DNA of 64,000 nt, taken from the NCBI RefSeq assembly GCF_003387535.1, contig NZ_QUNR01000003.1:400425-464424 (forward strand), written 5' to 3'. This DNA comes from Paraperlucidibaca baekdonensis (GTDB lineage Bacteria > Pseudomonadota > Gammaproteobacteria > Pseudomonadales > Moraxellaceae). This document shows positions 17,630-32,505 of the stretch, one piece after another; the first letter of the stretch is position 1, and each line of letters starts with the position of its first letter. The position numbers and the translations under genes were made by a program. The notes under the pieces are model-generated. The model made no database searches. It was not told the origin of the DNA and was given only the letters and a program-made list of their open reading frames with translations.

Positions 17630-19402
17630 ATGACTAAGATGCGTACCGTAAATTTTGATGCAGTGATCGTGGGCGGCGGCGGTGCCGGCATGCGTGCATC
17701 ACTGCAGTTGGCTCAATCAGGCTTCAAGACTGCCTTGATTTCGAAAGTATTCCCCACGCGCTCACACACGGTGTCGGCGCAGGGCGGCATCACCTGTGCA
17801 ATTGCATCAGCCGATCCCAATGATGACTGGCGCTGGCATATGTACGACACCGTTAAAGGTGCCGACTTTATTGGTGACCAAGACTCTATCGAATACATGT
17901 GCTCGGTGGGCCCGCAAGCCGTGTTTGAGCTTGAGCACATGGGTTTACCGTTTTCGCGTACCGAAGAGGGCCGTATTTACCAGCGTCCATTCGGTGGTCA
18001 GTCGAAAAACTTTGGTGAAGGTGGTCAAGCCGCACGTACATGCGCCGCTGCTGACCGTACCGGCCATGCGTTGCTGCACACGCTGTATCAGCAAAACTTG
18101 AAAAACAACACCAAGTTCTACATCGAATGGTTAGCGCTTGACATCGTGCGTAACCAAGACGGTGCTGTTTGTGGCGTTATCGCTATGGACATCGCTACCG
18201 GTGAGACGGTGTTCTTCAAATCGAAAGCCACGGTGTTTGCTACTGGTGGTGCGGGTCGTATTTATTCATCGACCACCAACGCCCACATCAACACCGGCGA
18301 CGGCGTTGGCATGGCCGCGCGCGCCGGCATTCCATTGCAAGATATGGAAATGTGGCAGTTCCACCCCACCGGCATCGCCGGCGCCGGTACGCTGGTGACC
18401 GAAGGCTGTCGTGGTGAGGGCGGTTATCTGCTCAATAAAGATGGCGAGCGCTTCATGGAGCGTTACGCACCGAATGCCAAAGATCTCGCCTCGCGTGACG
18501 TAGTAGCTCGTTCGATGGCGCTGGAAATTCGTGAAGGGCGCGGTGCTGGCCCCGATGGCGAATACCTGTTCCTGAAGCTCGATCACCTCGGCAAAGACGT
18601 GCTGCACAGCCGTTTGCCTGGCATTTGCGAATTGGCGCAAACCTTCGCGCATGTCGATCCGGTGAAAGAGCCGATTCCGGTCATTCCCACCTGCCATTAT
18701 ATGATGGGTGGTATCCCCACCAATGTGCACGGTCAGGCCATCAGTACCGATGCCTCTGGCAAAGACTCGATCATCCCCGGTCTCTATGCCGTGGGTGAGA
18801 TCGCCTGCGTGTCGGTCCACGGCGCTAACCGTCTCGGCGGCAACTCATTACTCGATTTGGTGGTGTTTGGTCGCGCGGCGGGTCTGCACATTGAAGATGC
18901 ATTGCGTCAAGGCATGGATCAGCGTCAGCCAAGCGAGTCCGATGTTGAGCGTGCGCAATCGCGTTTGGCGCGTTGGGATAGCTCAGTGAATGGCGAGTCT
19001 GTGCCTGCACTGCGCAAAGAACTGCAGAAAACCATGCAATCAGCCTTCGGTATTTTCCGTCGTGGCGATGACATGGACACTGGCGTAGAGGCTGTTGCGG
19101 CCATGCGCGAGCGTATTGGCAAAGCGCATTTGGGTGACAAATCTAATGCCTTCAATACCGCCCGTGTAGAGGCCTTAGAGCTCGATAACTTGCTCGAAAC
19201 CGCACAAGCCACGGCGCTGTCGGCACAAGCACGTACCGAGTCACGTGGTGCGCATAGCCGTGAAGATTATCCAGATCGCGATGACGAAAACTGGTTGGCA
19301 CACTCCTTGTTCAACACCGAATCACAAACGGTGAGCAAGCGTGCCGTGAACTTTGCGCCGAAGCAGGTGAAAACCTTCCAGCCCAAAGCGCGTACTTACT
19401 AA
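17630..19402 (+). CDS. sdhA: Succinate dehydrogenase flavoprotein subunit
   Basis: 590 residues. FAD-binding [17 protein letters not shown] (13-29), covalent FAD-linkage His in [11 protein letters not shown], substrate-binding block [21 protein letters not shown], and the catalytic Arg region [17 protein letters not shown] are all intact. It oxidises succinate to fumarate at the membrane complex II. It shows no truncation and high similarity in layout to E. coli and Pseudomonas SdhA. Confidence 0.97.
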   Translation: MTKMRTVNFDAVIVGGGGAGMRASLQLAQSGFKTALISKVFPTRSHTVSAQGGITCAIASADPNDDWRWHMYDTVKGADFIGDQDSIEYMCSVGPQAVFELEHMGLPFSRTEEGRIYQRPFGGQSKNFGEGGQAARTCAAADRTGHALLHTLYQQNLKNNTKFYIEWLALDIVRNQDGAVCGVIAMDIATGETVFFKSKATVFATGGAGRIYSSTTNAHINTGDGVGMAARAGIPLQDMEMWQFHPTGIAGAGTLVTEGCRGEGGYLLNKDGERFMERYAPNAKDLASRDVVARSMALEIREGRGAGPDGEYLFLKLDHLGKDVLHSRLPGICELAQTFAHVDPVKEPIPVIPTCHYMMGGIPTNVHGQAISTDASGKDSIIPGLYAVGEIACVSVHGANRLGGNSLLDLVVFGRAAGLHIEDALRQGMDQRQPSESDVERAQSRLARWDSSVNGESVPALRKELQKTMQSAFGIFRRGDDMDTGVEAVAAMRERIGKAHLGDKSNAFNTARVEALELDNLLETAQATALSAQARTESRGAHSREDYPDRDDENWLAHSLFNTESQTVSKRAVNFAPKQVKTFQPKARTY

Positions 19403-19414
19403 TAGGGGTGCATC

Positions 19415-20122
19415 ATGCTAAAAGTTAGCCTTTATCGCTACAACCCAGAAACGGATCGCGAACCGTACATGAAGGACTATCAGATCGACACCCAAGGTCG
19501 CGATTTGATGGTTCTCGACGTGCTCAACTTGGTCAAAGAGCAAGATGATTCCTTGGTGTATCGTCGCTCATGCCGTGAGGGCGTTTGTGGTTCCGACGGC
19601 CTCAACATGAATGGCAAAAATGGCCTGGCCTGCATCGTGCCCATTTCACAAGCCACCAAAGGCGGCAATCACCTGATTGTTAAGCCACTGCCGGGCTTGC
19701 CTGTGGTTCGTGATTTGGTGGTCGATATGACCATGTTCTACAACCAGTACGAAAAAGTGCAGCCGTTTGTCATTAATGACACGGCGACACCAGCCATTGA
19801 GCGCCTGCAAACCCCAGAAGACCGTGCCAAGCTTGATGGTTTGTACGAGTGCATTCTCTGCGCGTGCTGCACCACCAGCTGTCCATCGTTTTGGTGGAAT
19901 CCAGAGAAGTTCCTCGGTCCATCGGCACTGTTGCAAGCCTGGCGCTTTCTCGCCGATAGCCGCGATAACGCTACCGCCGAGCGCTTAGCTAAGCTCGACG
20001 ACCCGTTTTCGCTGTTCCGTTGCCGCGGCATCATGAACTGCGTCAGTGTGTGTCCGAAAGGTTTAAACCCCACCAAGGCAATTGGGCATATTCGTAATAT
20101 GCTCCTGACCGAAGGCTCCTAA
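19415..20122 (+). CDS. sdhB: Succinate dehydrogenase iron-sulfur subunit
   Basis: 235 residues. The [2Fe-2S] ligands lie in RSCREGVCGSDGLNMNG...ACI, the [4Fe-4S] motif in CILCACCTTSCP, and the [3Fe-4S] ligands in CRGIMNCVSVCPKGLNP. It transfers electrons from SdhA to ubiquinone. It is the last gene of sdhCDAB and is followed by a hairpin with a T-run. Confidence 0.97.
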   Translation: MLKVSLYRYNPETDREPYMKDYQIDTQGRDLMVLDVLNLVKEQDDSLVYRRSCREGVCGSDGLNMNGKNGLACIVPISQATKGGNHLIVKPLPGLPVVRDLVVDMTMFYNQYEKVQPFVINDTATPAIERLQTPEDRAKLDGLYECILCACCTTSCPSFWWNPEKFLGPSALLQAWRFLADSRDNATAERLAKLDDPFSLFRCRGIMNCVSVCPKGLNPTKAIGHIRNMLLTEGS

Positions 20123-20138
20123 GCTTCAGGTGTCATCA

Positions 20139-20175
20139 ATAAAGGTCTTAATCAGCACTGATTAGGGCCTTTTTT
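20139..20175 (+). terminator. Terminator downstream of sdhB
   Basis: An imperfect stem AAGGTCTTAATCAG / CTGATTAGGGCCTT with a 3-base loop, followed by a T-run. It separates the sdh and suc units. The remaining leader up to sucA (about 240 bp) is non-coding as far as I can see. Confidence 0.75.
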
Positions 20176-20415
20176 GTTTCTATCGGCTGTCTTCGCCTTT
20201 AGTCGGAATTTAACAAATTCACACTTTAGTAGAGGTTTAACCCCCTGAGTATTCGCGCTAGACTGCCCCACGCAGTGTATGCATAAACCGCGCTTAACAA
20301 GCGCCTATATGCGGGTCGTAATGCCTTAAAAGGGCGTTACGGTGACAGTCAAAAGGAGGGCGGCGGTTAACCATCGTGCCAATCGCCTTGCGCACCTCCG
20401 CTTGGGAAAATCATC

Positions 20416-23256
<2,841 letters not shown>

Positions 23257-23285
23257 TTAACCGCCGAGTCATAAGGAAAAAACCC

Positions 23286-24512
23286 ATGAGTGTGGAAATT
23301 AAAGCCCCGGTGTTCCCCGAATCAGTTGCTGATGGCACGGTGGCCACCTGGCACAAAAAGCCTGGTGAGGCCGTCAAACGTGACGAGCTCATTGTCGATA
23401 TTGAGACCGATAAAGTCGTGCTCGAAGTCGTTGCACCTGCCGATGGCAGCTTGAGCGAAATCCTCAAAGAAGAAGGCGATACGGTGTTGTCGCAAGAGGT
23501 GTTGGCTCACTTCACCGAAGGCGCAGCAGGTGGCGCAAGTGATGCAAAAGACAGTAAAGCATCCGACGCTAAAGCCGCTGAGTCCAAAGGTTCAAACACG
23601 AAAGCTGCAGATGCCAAAGCCGAGAAGTCCACAGGCTCAGCTGGCCCTGCCGCGCGCAAAGCGGCCGCTGAAAGCGGCGTGTCGTTAGACAGTGTGGAAG
23701 GCACCGGCAAAGGTGGTCGTGTAACCAAGTCTGATGTGCAAAATGCCAAGCCAGCCGCCAGTGCCGCGCCGGCACCTGCCGCTAGCTCTCCTGTGGCCAT
23801 GGCCGTGGGTGAGCGCGTTGAAAAACGCGTACCCATGACCCGCCTACGTGCGAAAGTCGCCGAGCGTCTGCTTGAAGCTAAGCAGTCCACCGCCATGTTG
23901 ACGACCTTCAACGAAGTCAACATGAAGCCCATCATGGACCTGCGTAAGCAATACGTAGACAAGTTCGAGAAAGTCCATGGCGTACGCTTGGGCTTTATGT
24001 CGTTCTTCGTGAAAGCCGCGGTTGAAGCCTTGAAGCGCTTCCCCGCTGTGAATGCCTCTATCGACGGCAATGACATTGTCTATCACGGCTACAACGACAT
24101 TGGCGTGGCCGTGTCGTCGGATCGTGGTTTGGTGGTGCCGGTACTGCGTAATGCCGAATACATGAGCTTGGCGGAAGTTGAAAAAACCATCATGGAGCTG
24201 GGTAAAAAAGCCCGCGATGGCAAATTGTCGATCGATGATATGACCGGCGGCACTTTCACCATTTCCAACGGTGGTGTGTTTGGTTCACTGCTCTCCACGC
24301 CGATCTTGAACCCGCCACAAACCGCCATCTTGGGCATGCACAAAATTCAAGATCGACCCATGGCCGTGAATGGCCAAGTGGTGATTTTGCCGATGATGTA
24401 TCTGGCGGTGTCGTATGATCACCGCCTCATCGATGGCAAAGAGGCCGTGAGCTTCTTGGTGGCCATGAAAGAACTAATCGAAGATCCCGCACGATTATTG
24501 CTGGAAATCTAA
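23286..24512 (+). CDS. sucB: Dihydrolipoyllysine succinyltransferase (E2 of 2-oxoglutarate dehydrogenase)
   Basis: 408 residues: lipoyl domain 1-76 with the lipoylated Lys in [11 protein letters not shown], then a flexible Ala/Lys/Ser-rich linker (about 80-120). An E3-binding domain follows ([29 protein letters not shown]), a second Ala/Pro linker, and the catalytic domain ending with the active-site His and Asp in [13 protein letters not shown]. It forms the core of the complex. The first linker is unusually rich in repeated Asp-Ala-Lys/Ser units but this is normal for such hinges. Confidence 0.96.
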   Translation: MSVEIKAPVFPESVADGTVATWHKKPGEAVKRDELIVDIETDKVVLEVVAPADGSLSEILKEEGDTVLSQEVLAHFTEGAAGGASDAKDSKASDAKAAESKGSNTKAADAKAEKSTGSAGPAARKAAAESGVSLDSVEGTGKGGRVTKSDVQNAKPAASAAPAPAASSPVAMAVGERVEKRVPMTRLRAKVAERLLEAKQSTAMLTTFNEVNMKPIMDLRKQYVDKFEKVHGVRLGFMSFFVKAAVEALKRFPAVNASIDGNDIVYHGYNDIGVAVSSDRGLVVPVLRNAEYMSLAEVEKTIMELGKKARDGKLSIDDMTGGTFTISNGGVFGSLLSTPILNPPQTAILGMHKIQDRPMAVNGQVVILPMMYLAVSYDHRLIDGKEAVSFLVAMKELIEDPARLLLEI

Positions 24513-24556
24513 GCCACGGATGCACAGAGCCGACTCGTCGGCTCACTTAACGGTAG

Positions 24557-25999
<1,443 letters not shown>

Positions 26000-26104
26000 T
26001 TAGACTTATCGGGGCCTTATGTGGCCCCGGTTCATTTCCGCCAGAGGCTTGGTGGGCAAAAGCCTAGCGCTGCTAGGTTAAACACAACGAGTGGTGATCT
26101 CACG

Positions 26105-27268
26105 ATGAATCTGCACGAGTATCAAGGCAAGCAACTGTTTGCCGACTATGGTCTGCCGGTATCCAAAGGCTTCGCAGCCTCCACACCGGAAGAAGCACGC
26201 GCCGCGGCTGAGCGTATTGGTGGCGATGTTTGGGTGGTTAAAGCCCAGGTTCATGCTGGCGGTCGCGGTAAAGCCGGTGGCGTGAAACTGGTGAAAACCT
26301 TAGACGAAGTGGAAGCCTTTGCCCGCGAAAAGCTCGGCACGCGCTTAGTGACTTACCAAACAGATGCGAAAGGCCAGCCGGTCTCGAAGATTTTGGTGGA
26401 AAACTGCACCGACATCGATAAAGAGCTGTACCTAGGTGCCGTTGTCGATCGCGCCACGCGCCGCATTGTCTTCATGGCCTCCACCGAAGGCGGTGTGGAC
26501 ATCGAGAAAATCGCGCACGAGACACCCGAGAAAATTTTGACCGCTGCCATTGATCCATTGGTTGGCCCGCAAGCTTTCCAAGGCCGCGAGCTGGCGTATC
26601 AGCTCGGCCTAGACAGCAATCAGGTGAAACAGTTCGTGAAGATTTTCATGGGCTTAGGCAAAATGTTTACCGACCTAGATCTGGCGCTGCTGGAAATTAA
26701 TCCATTGGTCATCACCAGTGAAGGCAACCTGCATTGCCTCGATGCGAAAATCGTCATCGACTCCAATGCCCTGGGCCGTCACCCCAAACTCAAAGCCATG
26801 TACGACCCATCGCAAGATGACGAGCGTGAGCGTCGTGCCGCGGAGTGGGAACTAAACTACGTGGCCCTCGAAGGCAACATTGGCTGCATGGTCAATGGCG
26901 CTGGCTTGGCCATGGCGACCATGGATTTGATTAAGCTCAAAGGCGGCCAACCCGCGAACTTCCTCGATGTCGGCGGCGGTGCGACCAAAGAGCGCGTCAC
27001 TGAAGCGTTTAAAATCATCCTGTCGGATGATTCCGTAGCGGCCGTTTTGGTCAATATTTTCGGCGGTATTGTGCGTTGCGACATGATTGCTGAAGGCATC
27101 ATTGGCGCAGTGAAAGAAGTCGGCGTGAAAGTGCCGGTGGTGGTTCGTTTGGAAGGCAACAATGCCGACCTCGGCGCGCAAAAACTGCGTGAGAGCGGAC
27201 TCAATATCATTCCAGCCGCCTCGCTCAATGAAGCAGGCGAGCTCGTTGTTAAAGCTGTGGGAGCCTGA
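26105..27268 (+). CDS. sucC: Succinyl-CoA synthetase beta subunit (ADP-forming)
   Basis: 387 residues. It begins [19 protein letters not shown], followed by ATP-grasp blocks [16 protein letters not shown] and LEINPLVIT. The C-terminal CoA-ligase-like part contains [23 protein letters not shown] and [16 protein letters not shown]. It makes succinate and ATP/GTP from succinyl-CoA with SucD. I placed the start at 26105 from the conserved N-terminus; the open frame runs 28 codons further upstream without similarity. Confidence 0.96.
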   Translation: MNLHEYQGKQLFADYGLPVSKGFAASTPEEARAAAERIGGDVWVVKAQVHAGGRGKAGGVKLVKTLDEVEAFAREKLGTRLVTYQTDAKGQPVSKILVENCTDIDKELYLGAVVDRATRRIVFMASTEGGVDIEKIAHETPEKILTAAIDPLVGPQAFQGRELAYQLGLDSNQVKQFVKIFMGLGKMFTDLDLALLEINPLVITSEGNLHCLDAKIVIDSNALGRHPKLKAMYDPSQDDERERRAAEWELNYVALEGNIGCMVNGAGLAMATMDLIKLKGGQPANFLDVGGGATKERVTEAFKIILSDDSVAAVLVNIFGGIVRCDMIAEGIIGAVKEVGVKVPVVVRLEGNNADLGAQKLRESGLNIIPAASLNEAGELVVKAVGA

Positions 27269-27270
27269 AC

Positions 27271-28149
27271 ATGAGTGTTCTGATTAACAAAGATACGAAA
27301 GTCATCTGCCAAGGCTTTACTGGCTCGCAAGGCAGCATGCACAGCGAGCAGTCCATTGCTTACGGTACGCAAATGGTCGGTGGCGTGACGCCCGGCAAAG
27401 GCGGCACCACGCATTTGGGCCTGCCTGTATTTGATACCGTGCGCGAAGCCGTGGAAAAAACCGGCGCCACCGCCTCGGTGATCTATGTGCCCGCCGCGTT
27501 TGCCAAAGACTCGATTTTAGAAGCCGTGGATGCTGGCATTGAGTTGGTGGTGTGTATTACCGAAGGCGTGCCGACCATCGATATGTTGTTTGTTAAAGAG
27601 TACATCGTGCGTAAAGGCGGTGTGCGTTTGATTGGGCCAAACTGCCCCGGCATCATCACGCCTGGCGAATGCAAAATCGGCATCATGCCCGGCCACATTC
27701 ATTTGCCCGGTAAAGTTGGCATTGTGTCGCGCTCCGGCACCTTGACCTACGAAGCCGTGAAGCAGACCACCGACCTAGGCTTTGGCCAGTCGACTTGCAT
27801 CGGCATTGGCGGTGACCCCATCCCCGGCATGACGTTTATTGATGCGCTGGAGCTCTTCCAAAACGACCCGCAAACCGAAGCCATCATCATGGTTGGTGAG
27901 ATTGGTGGTTCGGCTGAAGAAGAAGCCGCTGAGTACATCAAGGCCAATGTGACCAAGCCCGTGGCCTCGTACATTGCCGGTGTGACTGCACCGCCAGGCA
28001 AGCGCATGGGCCATGCTGGCGCCATCATCTCCGGTGGTAAAGGCACAGCCGATGAAAAATTCGCTGCGCTGCAAGCCGCTGGCGTAAAAACCGTGTCGAA
28101 CCCCGCCATGCTGGGTGCGGCCATTGCTGAGCTGACTGGCTGGAAATAA
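27271..28149 (+). CDS. sucD: Succinyl-CoA synthetase alpha subunit
   Basis: 292 residues. N-terminal CoA-binding Rossmann domain ([20 protein letters not shown]), middle block [20 protein letters not shown], and the phosphorylated active-site His in [18 protein letters not shown]. It is separated from sucC by 2 bases and followed by a strong terminator, ending the TCA cluster. Confidence 0.97.
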   Translation: MSVLINKDTKVICQGFTGSQGSMHSEQSIAYGTQMVGGVTPGKGGTTHLGLPVFDTVREAVEKTGATASVIYVPAAFAKDSILEAVDAGIELVVCITEGVPTIDMLFVKEYIVRKGGVRLIGPNCPGIITPGECKIGIMPGHIHLPGKVGIVSRSGTLTYEAVKQTTDLGFGQSTCIGIGGDPIPGMTFIDALELFQNDPQTEAIIMVGEIGGSAEEEAAEYIKANVTKPVASYIAGVTAPPGKRMGHAGAIISGGKGTADEKFAALQAAGVKTVSNPAMLGAAIAELTGWK

Positions 28150-28164
28150 GTCATGCGGTGATGC

Positions 28165-28204
28165 TAAAAGCCCGCTTAGGTTTTGCGTAAGCGGGCTTTT
28201 TTGT
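28165..28204 (+). terminator. Terminator of the suc operon
   Basis: Perfect 11-bp stem AAGCCCGCTTA/TAAGCGGGCTT with a 9-base loop, followed by a T-run. Confidence 0.9.
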
Positions 28205-28268
28205 GGCTGTGTAATAATTCCCAACGCTGAGTGACTAAACTGTATCTTCTGTGCTGTTGAGCAAATGC

Positions 28269-29210
28269 ATGTCTATTTTTTCGGGCTTTATTGCGGTGTT
28301 GGCTGCTCTATTGGTGGGTTTGTTGGTGTGGACCGGCATTGGCCAATGGTGGGTTGAGCGTGAGCATCCGCCGGTTGGGCAGTTCATCACGGTCGATGGC
28401 ATCACGCTCCACTATGTAATGGCGGGCGATGGCCCAGGCTTGGTGCTGGTGCATGGCGCGAGCTCGAACTTGCAGGAGTTCACCAGCAGCATCTTGCCGG
28501 AGCTAGCGAAAACGCATCGTGTTATTGCCTTTGATCGACCCGGCTATGGTTATAGCGATGCGCCACCGGGTGACGGTTGGTTTGACCCAACCCAAGTGGC
28601 CGACTTGTTACTTAAGGCCGCGGCGCAACTCGGCGTAGAAAAGCCAGTGGTTTTGGGGCATTCGTGGGCCGGCTCAGTGGTTATGGCGGCCATGGTGCAT
28701 TTTCCTGAGCGCATTCGCGGTGGCGTGATGCTCAGTGGCGTGGCGGGGCATTGGGCTGGACCGTTGAATTGGACCTATGAAATTGGCGATAAGCCCGTCA
28801 TTGGGCCGTTGTTTGCGTGGACCATGGTGTACCCGCTGGGCTCATTGGTTTTGGCCAATAATGTGCAGGAAGTATTCACCCCCGATGCCATGCCTGAGGG
28901 GCATTTAGATCGAGCTGCCGTGGCCTTGGCGCTGCGTCCAGCGACCTTTCAGCGCAATGTGCGCGATATGAATCAGCTCAATGAATATATGCAATTGCTG
29001 AGTCCGCGTTACGACGAGGTGACGTTGCCGCTGCTGATTATTCACGGAGAAGATGACATCTTGGTGCCGTTTTGGAATCACGGCCGCCGCGTGGTGCCGG
29101 TGATTAAGCAGGCGAAAGTCGTGTTATTGCCGCACACGGGGCATGCCCCGCACCACACGCAGACCGCGCGCGTGGTGCAGGAGATTAGTGCTTTTGATTT
29201 GCAGTATTAG
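28269..29210 (+). CDS. Membrane-anchored alpha/beta hydrolase
   Basis: 313 residues. A hydrophobic N-terminal helix (about residues 3-25, likely an uncleaved anchor) precedes an alpha/beta-hydrolase domain. Oxyanion motif LVHGASSN, nucleophile elbow GHSWAGS, the acid in HGEDDILVP, and the catalytic His in HTGHAPHH form a complete triad. Function could be esterase, lipase or haloalkane-type hydrolysis; the substrate is not readable. Start ATG 28269 is chosen, but GTG 28251 in the same frame is possible. Confidence 0.8.
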   Translation: MSIFSGFIAVLAALLVGLLVWTGIGQWWVEREHPPVGQFITVDGITLHYVMAGDGPGLVLVHGASSNLQEFTSSILPELAKTHRVIAFDRPGYGYSDAPPGDGWFDPTQVADLLLKAAAQLGVEKPVVLGHSWAGSVVMAAMVHFPERIRGGVMLSGVAGHWAGPLNWTYEIGDKPVIGPLFAWTMVYPLGSLVLANNVQEVFTPDAMPEGHLDRAAVALALRPATFQRNVRDMNQLNEYMQLLSPRYDEVTLPLLIIHGEDDILVPFWNHGRRVVPVIKQAKVVLLPHTGHAPHHTQTARVVQEISAFDLQY

Positions 29211-29236
29211 CGTTATTTGCGGGTATCAATAGAAAT

Positions 29237-29268
29237 AAAAACGCCCCGAAATCGGGGCGTTTTTTTAA
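29237..29268. terminator. Bidirectional terminator between hydrolase and slyD
   Basis: Stem ACGCCCCGA/TCGGGGCGT with a short AA loop, flanked by A-run and T-run. Confidence 0.87.
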
Positions 29269-29287
29269 GCATTTAAAGCTAATAAGC

Positions 29288-29770
29288 TTAGTGCTGATGA
29301 CCACCAACGCCATGCACGTGGCCGTGCTCTAGCTCTTCGGCGGAGGCTTCGCGCACTTCGGTCACGGTCACATCAAAATGCAATGTTTGGCCGGCCAACG
29401 GGTGGTTGCCATCGACGGTGACTTCTTCGCCATCGACTGCTTTCACGGTGATGACTTGCGTGCCTTGCGCGGTTTGCGCTTGGAATTGCATGCCCACTTC
29501 AATGTTATCGACGCCTTGGAACAAGTTGCGCGGCACGGTTTCGAGCAGGCTGGGGTTCACTTCGCCATAGCCTTCAGCTGGCTCAACGATGACTTTTAAG
29601 CTGTCGCCAACGACTTTGCCAACTAAGGCTTTTTCTAAGCCCGGAATGATGTTGCTGTGGCCGTGCAGGTAGGCCAGTGGTGCGCCGCCTTCTGAGCTAT
29701 CGATAACATCGCCGGCATCATTGGTGAGTTTGTAGTCGATGAGGGCGACGCTGTCTTGAGCAATTTGCAT
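29288..29770 (-). CDS. slyD: FKBP-type peptidyl-prolyl isomerase SlyD
   Basis: 160 residues. FKBP domain residues 1-70 and 120-150 are interrupted by the IF (insert-in-flap) chaperone domain (about 70-120), the SlyD/FkpB layout. The tail EELEHGHVHGVGGHQH is His-rich and would bind nickel or other metals, though it is shorter than in E. coli SlyD and lacks its cysteines. Cytoplasmic folding helper and metallochaperone by family knowledge. Confidence 0.92.
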   Translation of the reverse strand: MQIAQDSVALIDYKLTNDAGDVIDSSEGGAPLAYLHGHSNIIPGLEKALVGKVVGDSLKVIVEPAEGYGEVNPSLLETVPRNLFQGVDNIEVGMQFQAQTAQGTQVITVKAVDGEEVTVDGNHPLAGQTLHFDVTVTEVREASAEELEHGHVHGVGGHQH

Positions 29771-29842
29771 AAAAAACCTATGGGGTTATGGGGTGTGTGA
29801 GGCCATTTGGCTGGGCAGTATGGTAGCCGATTTGACAGCGAA

Positions 29843-31738
29843 TCAAAAATACTGATGCCATTGCAGGCTAAACGTGGTCAAGGCATTGGCTCGCCATTCG
29901 CGATTTAGGCCGACTGAGATGGCCTGATTGGCGGCAACATTCCATTGCACGGCGCTTCGCAGTTCGTGATCCAGGCGCGCTGCGGGTAGTGCATAGAGCG
30001 AGCGGGTCTCGACCAGCCAGCGCCAATTAGCCGCTCCTTGACTTGCGTAACTGCCGGTGCAGCCGGCGCGCACGCCGGTGGCGGCCTCCCAGCCATCGCT
30101 AAGTGCTGCGCCACCTTGCAAATGACTGTGCGATTGGCTAAAGCAGAGGGTTTTGCCTAACGCCACGCTGATACCACCGCCCCCTTCGAGCGTGGTTGCC
30201 GAATGTCGCGTTGGGCCGGCCTCATCGCTTAAGCGGCGATCGAGCCCCAGGCGCACCGACCACGATAGCGGCGTGCTGAGTGCGTTGATGGGCGCAAGCG
30301 AGTCGATGCCGACCACCGTGAGCTGTTCGATGCTGAGGCCGTCGCGGTCGGCACGCAGTTGGCCGGTTAAAAAGTCGATGCGCGCGCCGGCGCGATAGCC
30401 CACGGTGCTGTCGAGCCAGTCGTGGTAGGCCGGACGAATAGCTAGGGTGGTGAAGGTTTGATGGTCATAGCCGCCACCGACGCTGATGCGCGCGGTGCCA
30501 TGACCTTGACTGGGGTCATGGTGTGGGCGTTGTGGCGTGACGCGCTGAGGCGGCACGTCGATGACCGCACGGGCGGTGAGTAGTTGGCGTAGCTGCGCGG
30601 GGGCGTCTGCTGTGGCTTTGCGGTTCACATGGCGGGCGTATAAGTCGTCATAGGCCACTTCAAGCGCGCGGGCGCGTTGCAGCGGCGTGAGCGCCTGCGT
30701 GGCGTTTGTAGCGCTCGTAGCGTTGTGGCTGAGCTTGGCGGCGGCAGCATTGGTCATGGCGTCGTTGCGCGCTAGGCTGGCGCGTAGTTGCGTGCCGCTC
30801 GCCGCGCGCCACGTCACGCGCTTGAGCAGGCCATCGGTGGCGAGTACGGCGCGCACGGTATCGGTGGGGATGGCGGCGACTGGAAACTGCGATTGCAGAT
30901 CGAGCCCGTCGCGGGCCATCTCGATAAGCCCGAGCAGCTCATAGCTGCAATTGCGACTGAGAAAATAATACGGCGAGGTTATGCCGCGCCAATCCCAAAA
31001 TACCAAGAGCATTTGCCGGACTTCGGCCGGCGTGAGGGCGAGCTCGTACTCCCATAAGTCGCGGCTTTCCCAGTCGTTGTATTCCTTCACTTTTTCATAA
31101 TACGGCAGCAAAGAATACGCGCCGGGATAGCCGCCGGTAAGGCCTTTTACGGCGAACTCTAAGCCATTGCTGGTGTTGGTTTGCGCGGAATAATTGATGG
31201 CGTAAGACAGCAAGCGAGTGTCGTCATGTTGACTGGCGGCATCGATGCGCAGCAGCGTGTGGCCAAACATCGATGACGGATTATTTAAGTAGTCGCTGGC
31301 AAATACGAGGGTGGCTTGCGAGGCATCGAGACCCTTGAGCCAGGTGTTGAGCTCGGCGCAGTCAGGCCTTGGCCAGTGGGCCGCGAGGTCGGGGCGCTGT
31401 TGGCTCAGCCAGGCGTGGCGACCGGGGTAGCGGCAACTGGCATCAGGTTCGTTGGCGAGTGCCGTGAGCGTGGCGCGAAGCTCGGCGAGCGCATCTTCGG
31501 CGCCTGTTGGGCTGAGAAAAAAGCCATTGAGGGTGACCGGGCTTGCGTAGTCTGCCGATTGCGGTGATGCATCGCGCAATAAGCGTTGCCAATAGGGTGT
31601 GCTGGCTAGCGCTTCTAGGCTGGGGAGGGGGCTTACACGGTGGTGTTGCGCCTGCGCGGCGGGCAACAGGCAAAGCATCAGCCCCGAAATAAAAGAACCC
31701 CGCCGAAGCAGGGTTCTCATGACGCTAGCGAGACTCAC
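29843..31738 (-). CDS. DUF4105 (Lnb-type N-terminal) periplasmic/outer-membrane protein
   Basis: 631 residues with an N-terminal signal peptide (hydrophobic stretch to about residue 30, cleavage after AQA). The central block has SSMFGHTLLRID, and the segment YFLSRNCSYELLGLIEMA carries the conserved Asn-Cys-Ser of the DUF4105 domain. The C-terminal 230 residues look like beta-strand-rich outer-membrane barrel sequence ending in Phe. The GTG start at 31738 overlaps the DUF3015 stop as GTGA, so the two are translationally coupled; ATG 31720 is an alternative. The exact role is unknown. Confidence 0.8.
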   Translation of the reverse strand: MSLASVMRTLLRRGSFISGLMLCLLPAAQAQHHRVSPLPSLEALASTPYWQRLLRDASPQSADYASPVTLNGFFLSPTGAEDALAELRATLTALANEPDASCRYPGRHAWLSQQRPDLAAHWPRPDCAELNTWLKGLDASQATLVFASDYLNNPSSMFGHTLLRIDAASQHDDTRLLSYAINYSAQTNTSNGLEFAVKGLTGGYPGAYSLLPYYEKVKEYNDWESRDLWEYELALTPAEVRQMLLVFWDWRGITSPYYFLSRNCSYELLGLIEMARDGLDLQSQFPVAAIPTDTVRAVLATDGLLKRVTWRAASGTQLRASLARNDAMTNAAAAKLSHNATSATNATQALTPLQRARALEVAYDDLYARHVNRKATADAPAQLRQLLTARAVIDVPPQRVTPQRPHHDPSQGHGTARISVGGGYDHQTFTTLAIRPAYHDWLDSTVGYRAGARIDFLTGQLRADRDGLSIEQLTVVGIDSLAPINALSTPLSWSVRLGLDRRLSDEAGPTRHSATTLEGGGGISVALGKTLCFSQSHSHLQGGAALSDGWEAATGVRAGCTGSYASQGAANWRWLVETRSLYALPAARLDHELRSAVQWNVAANQAISVGLNREWRANALTTFSLQWHQYF

Positions 31739-32223
31739 GCTTTCACGTAGCCTGCTAAGGTGCTGTCGGCTGCCATGACGCCATTGAGGGCATCGAGGAC
31801 TTGGCCGGCGGTGACATTTTCTGGCGCGAAAATAGTGCCGAAGTGCGTGCGTGTGGCTTGGAAAAACGCCGGTTTATCGGTGGCTGGCACGCCCATCAAG
31901 TCGGCGAGCACATTGAGGCTTTCGCCTTCGCCAACCGACATATCGCGAGCGAGTTTTTCAATGTTGGAGCCGGTGTACATGGTTAAGCGCACGCGTGAGG
32001 TGATCACGCCACTTTGTTGGCAGCCTAATGTGCCAGTGGAAATACCAAAGGTTTGGTTACCAAACGTGCCGTTCGTTGTAGCGGCGAGGACTTTAGGAAT
32101 TAAGCCTGATTGGCCTGCCCACAGAATCGTACCCACACCACAACCAACATCTTGGTCAGCGGAAGCGACGGTGCTCATCGAGCCCATGCCGGCCATTAAG
32201 GCCACGGCGAGTAATTTTTTCAT
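31735..32223 (-). CDS. DUF3015 exported protein
   Basis: 162 residues. Signal peptide MKKLLAVALMAGMGSMSTVASA, then a mature domain starting DQDVGCGVGTILWAGQSG, the DUF3015 pattern, with a second conserved Cys in TLGCQQSG. It is located upstream of and coupled to the DUF4105 gene, an association found in pseudomonads. It is probably periplasmic or outer-membrane associated; no biochemical role is known to me. The start is chosen at the signal peptide Met; the frame extends 9 codons upstream. Confidence 0.85.
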   Translation of the reverse strand: MKKLLAVALMAGMGSMSTVASADQDVGCGVGTILWAGQSGLIPKVLAATTNGTFGNQTFGISTGTLGCQQSGVITSRVRLTMYTGSNIEKLARDMSVGEGESLNVLADLMGVPATDKPAFFQATRTHFGTIFAPENVTAGQVLDALNGVMAADSTLAGYVKA

Positions 32224-32505
32224 GTCATACCCCTCAATCATTGAGAACATGCCTGCTGGTCAAGCAACCAGCGACGCCATGGAGTGTACCCCGATTGTTC
32301 ATGCACAAAACAAGACGCTTGTTTGATTTCTAGACAAACGGCAGCGGTGTTTTTTGTCCACGGTTTAGCTTCTTTTTATCTGCCCTTGAGATTTTCGTAA
32401 TCGACCTTATATCTAAAGCAATCGCTCACGTGCATGAGCGCGCAACTATTCTCTGTGCTTTGTAATGGCCCCGCCACAAAGCGCTCACCTAAACCAGGAG
32501 CTGCC

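Noticed and set aside
23520..23800. Foreign low-complexity insert in sucB
   Set aside because: Ala/Lys/Ser/Pro-rich linkers between the lipoyl, E3-binding and catalytic domains are normal for E2 components.
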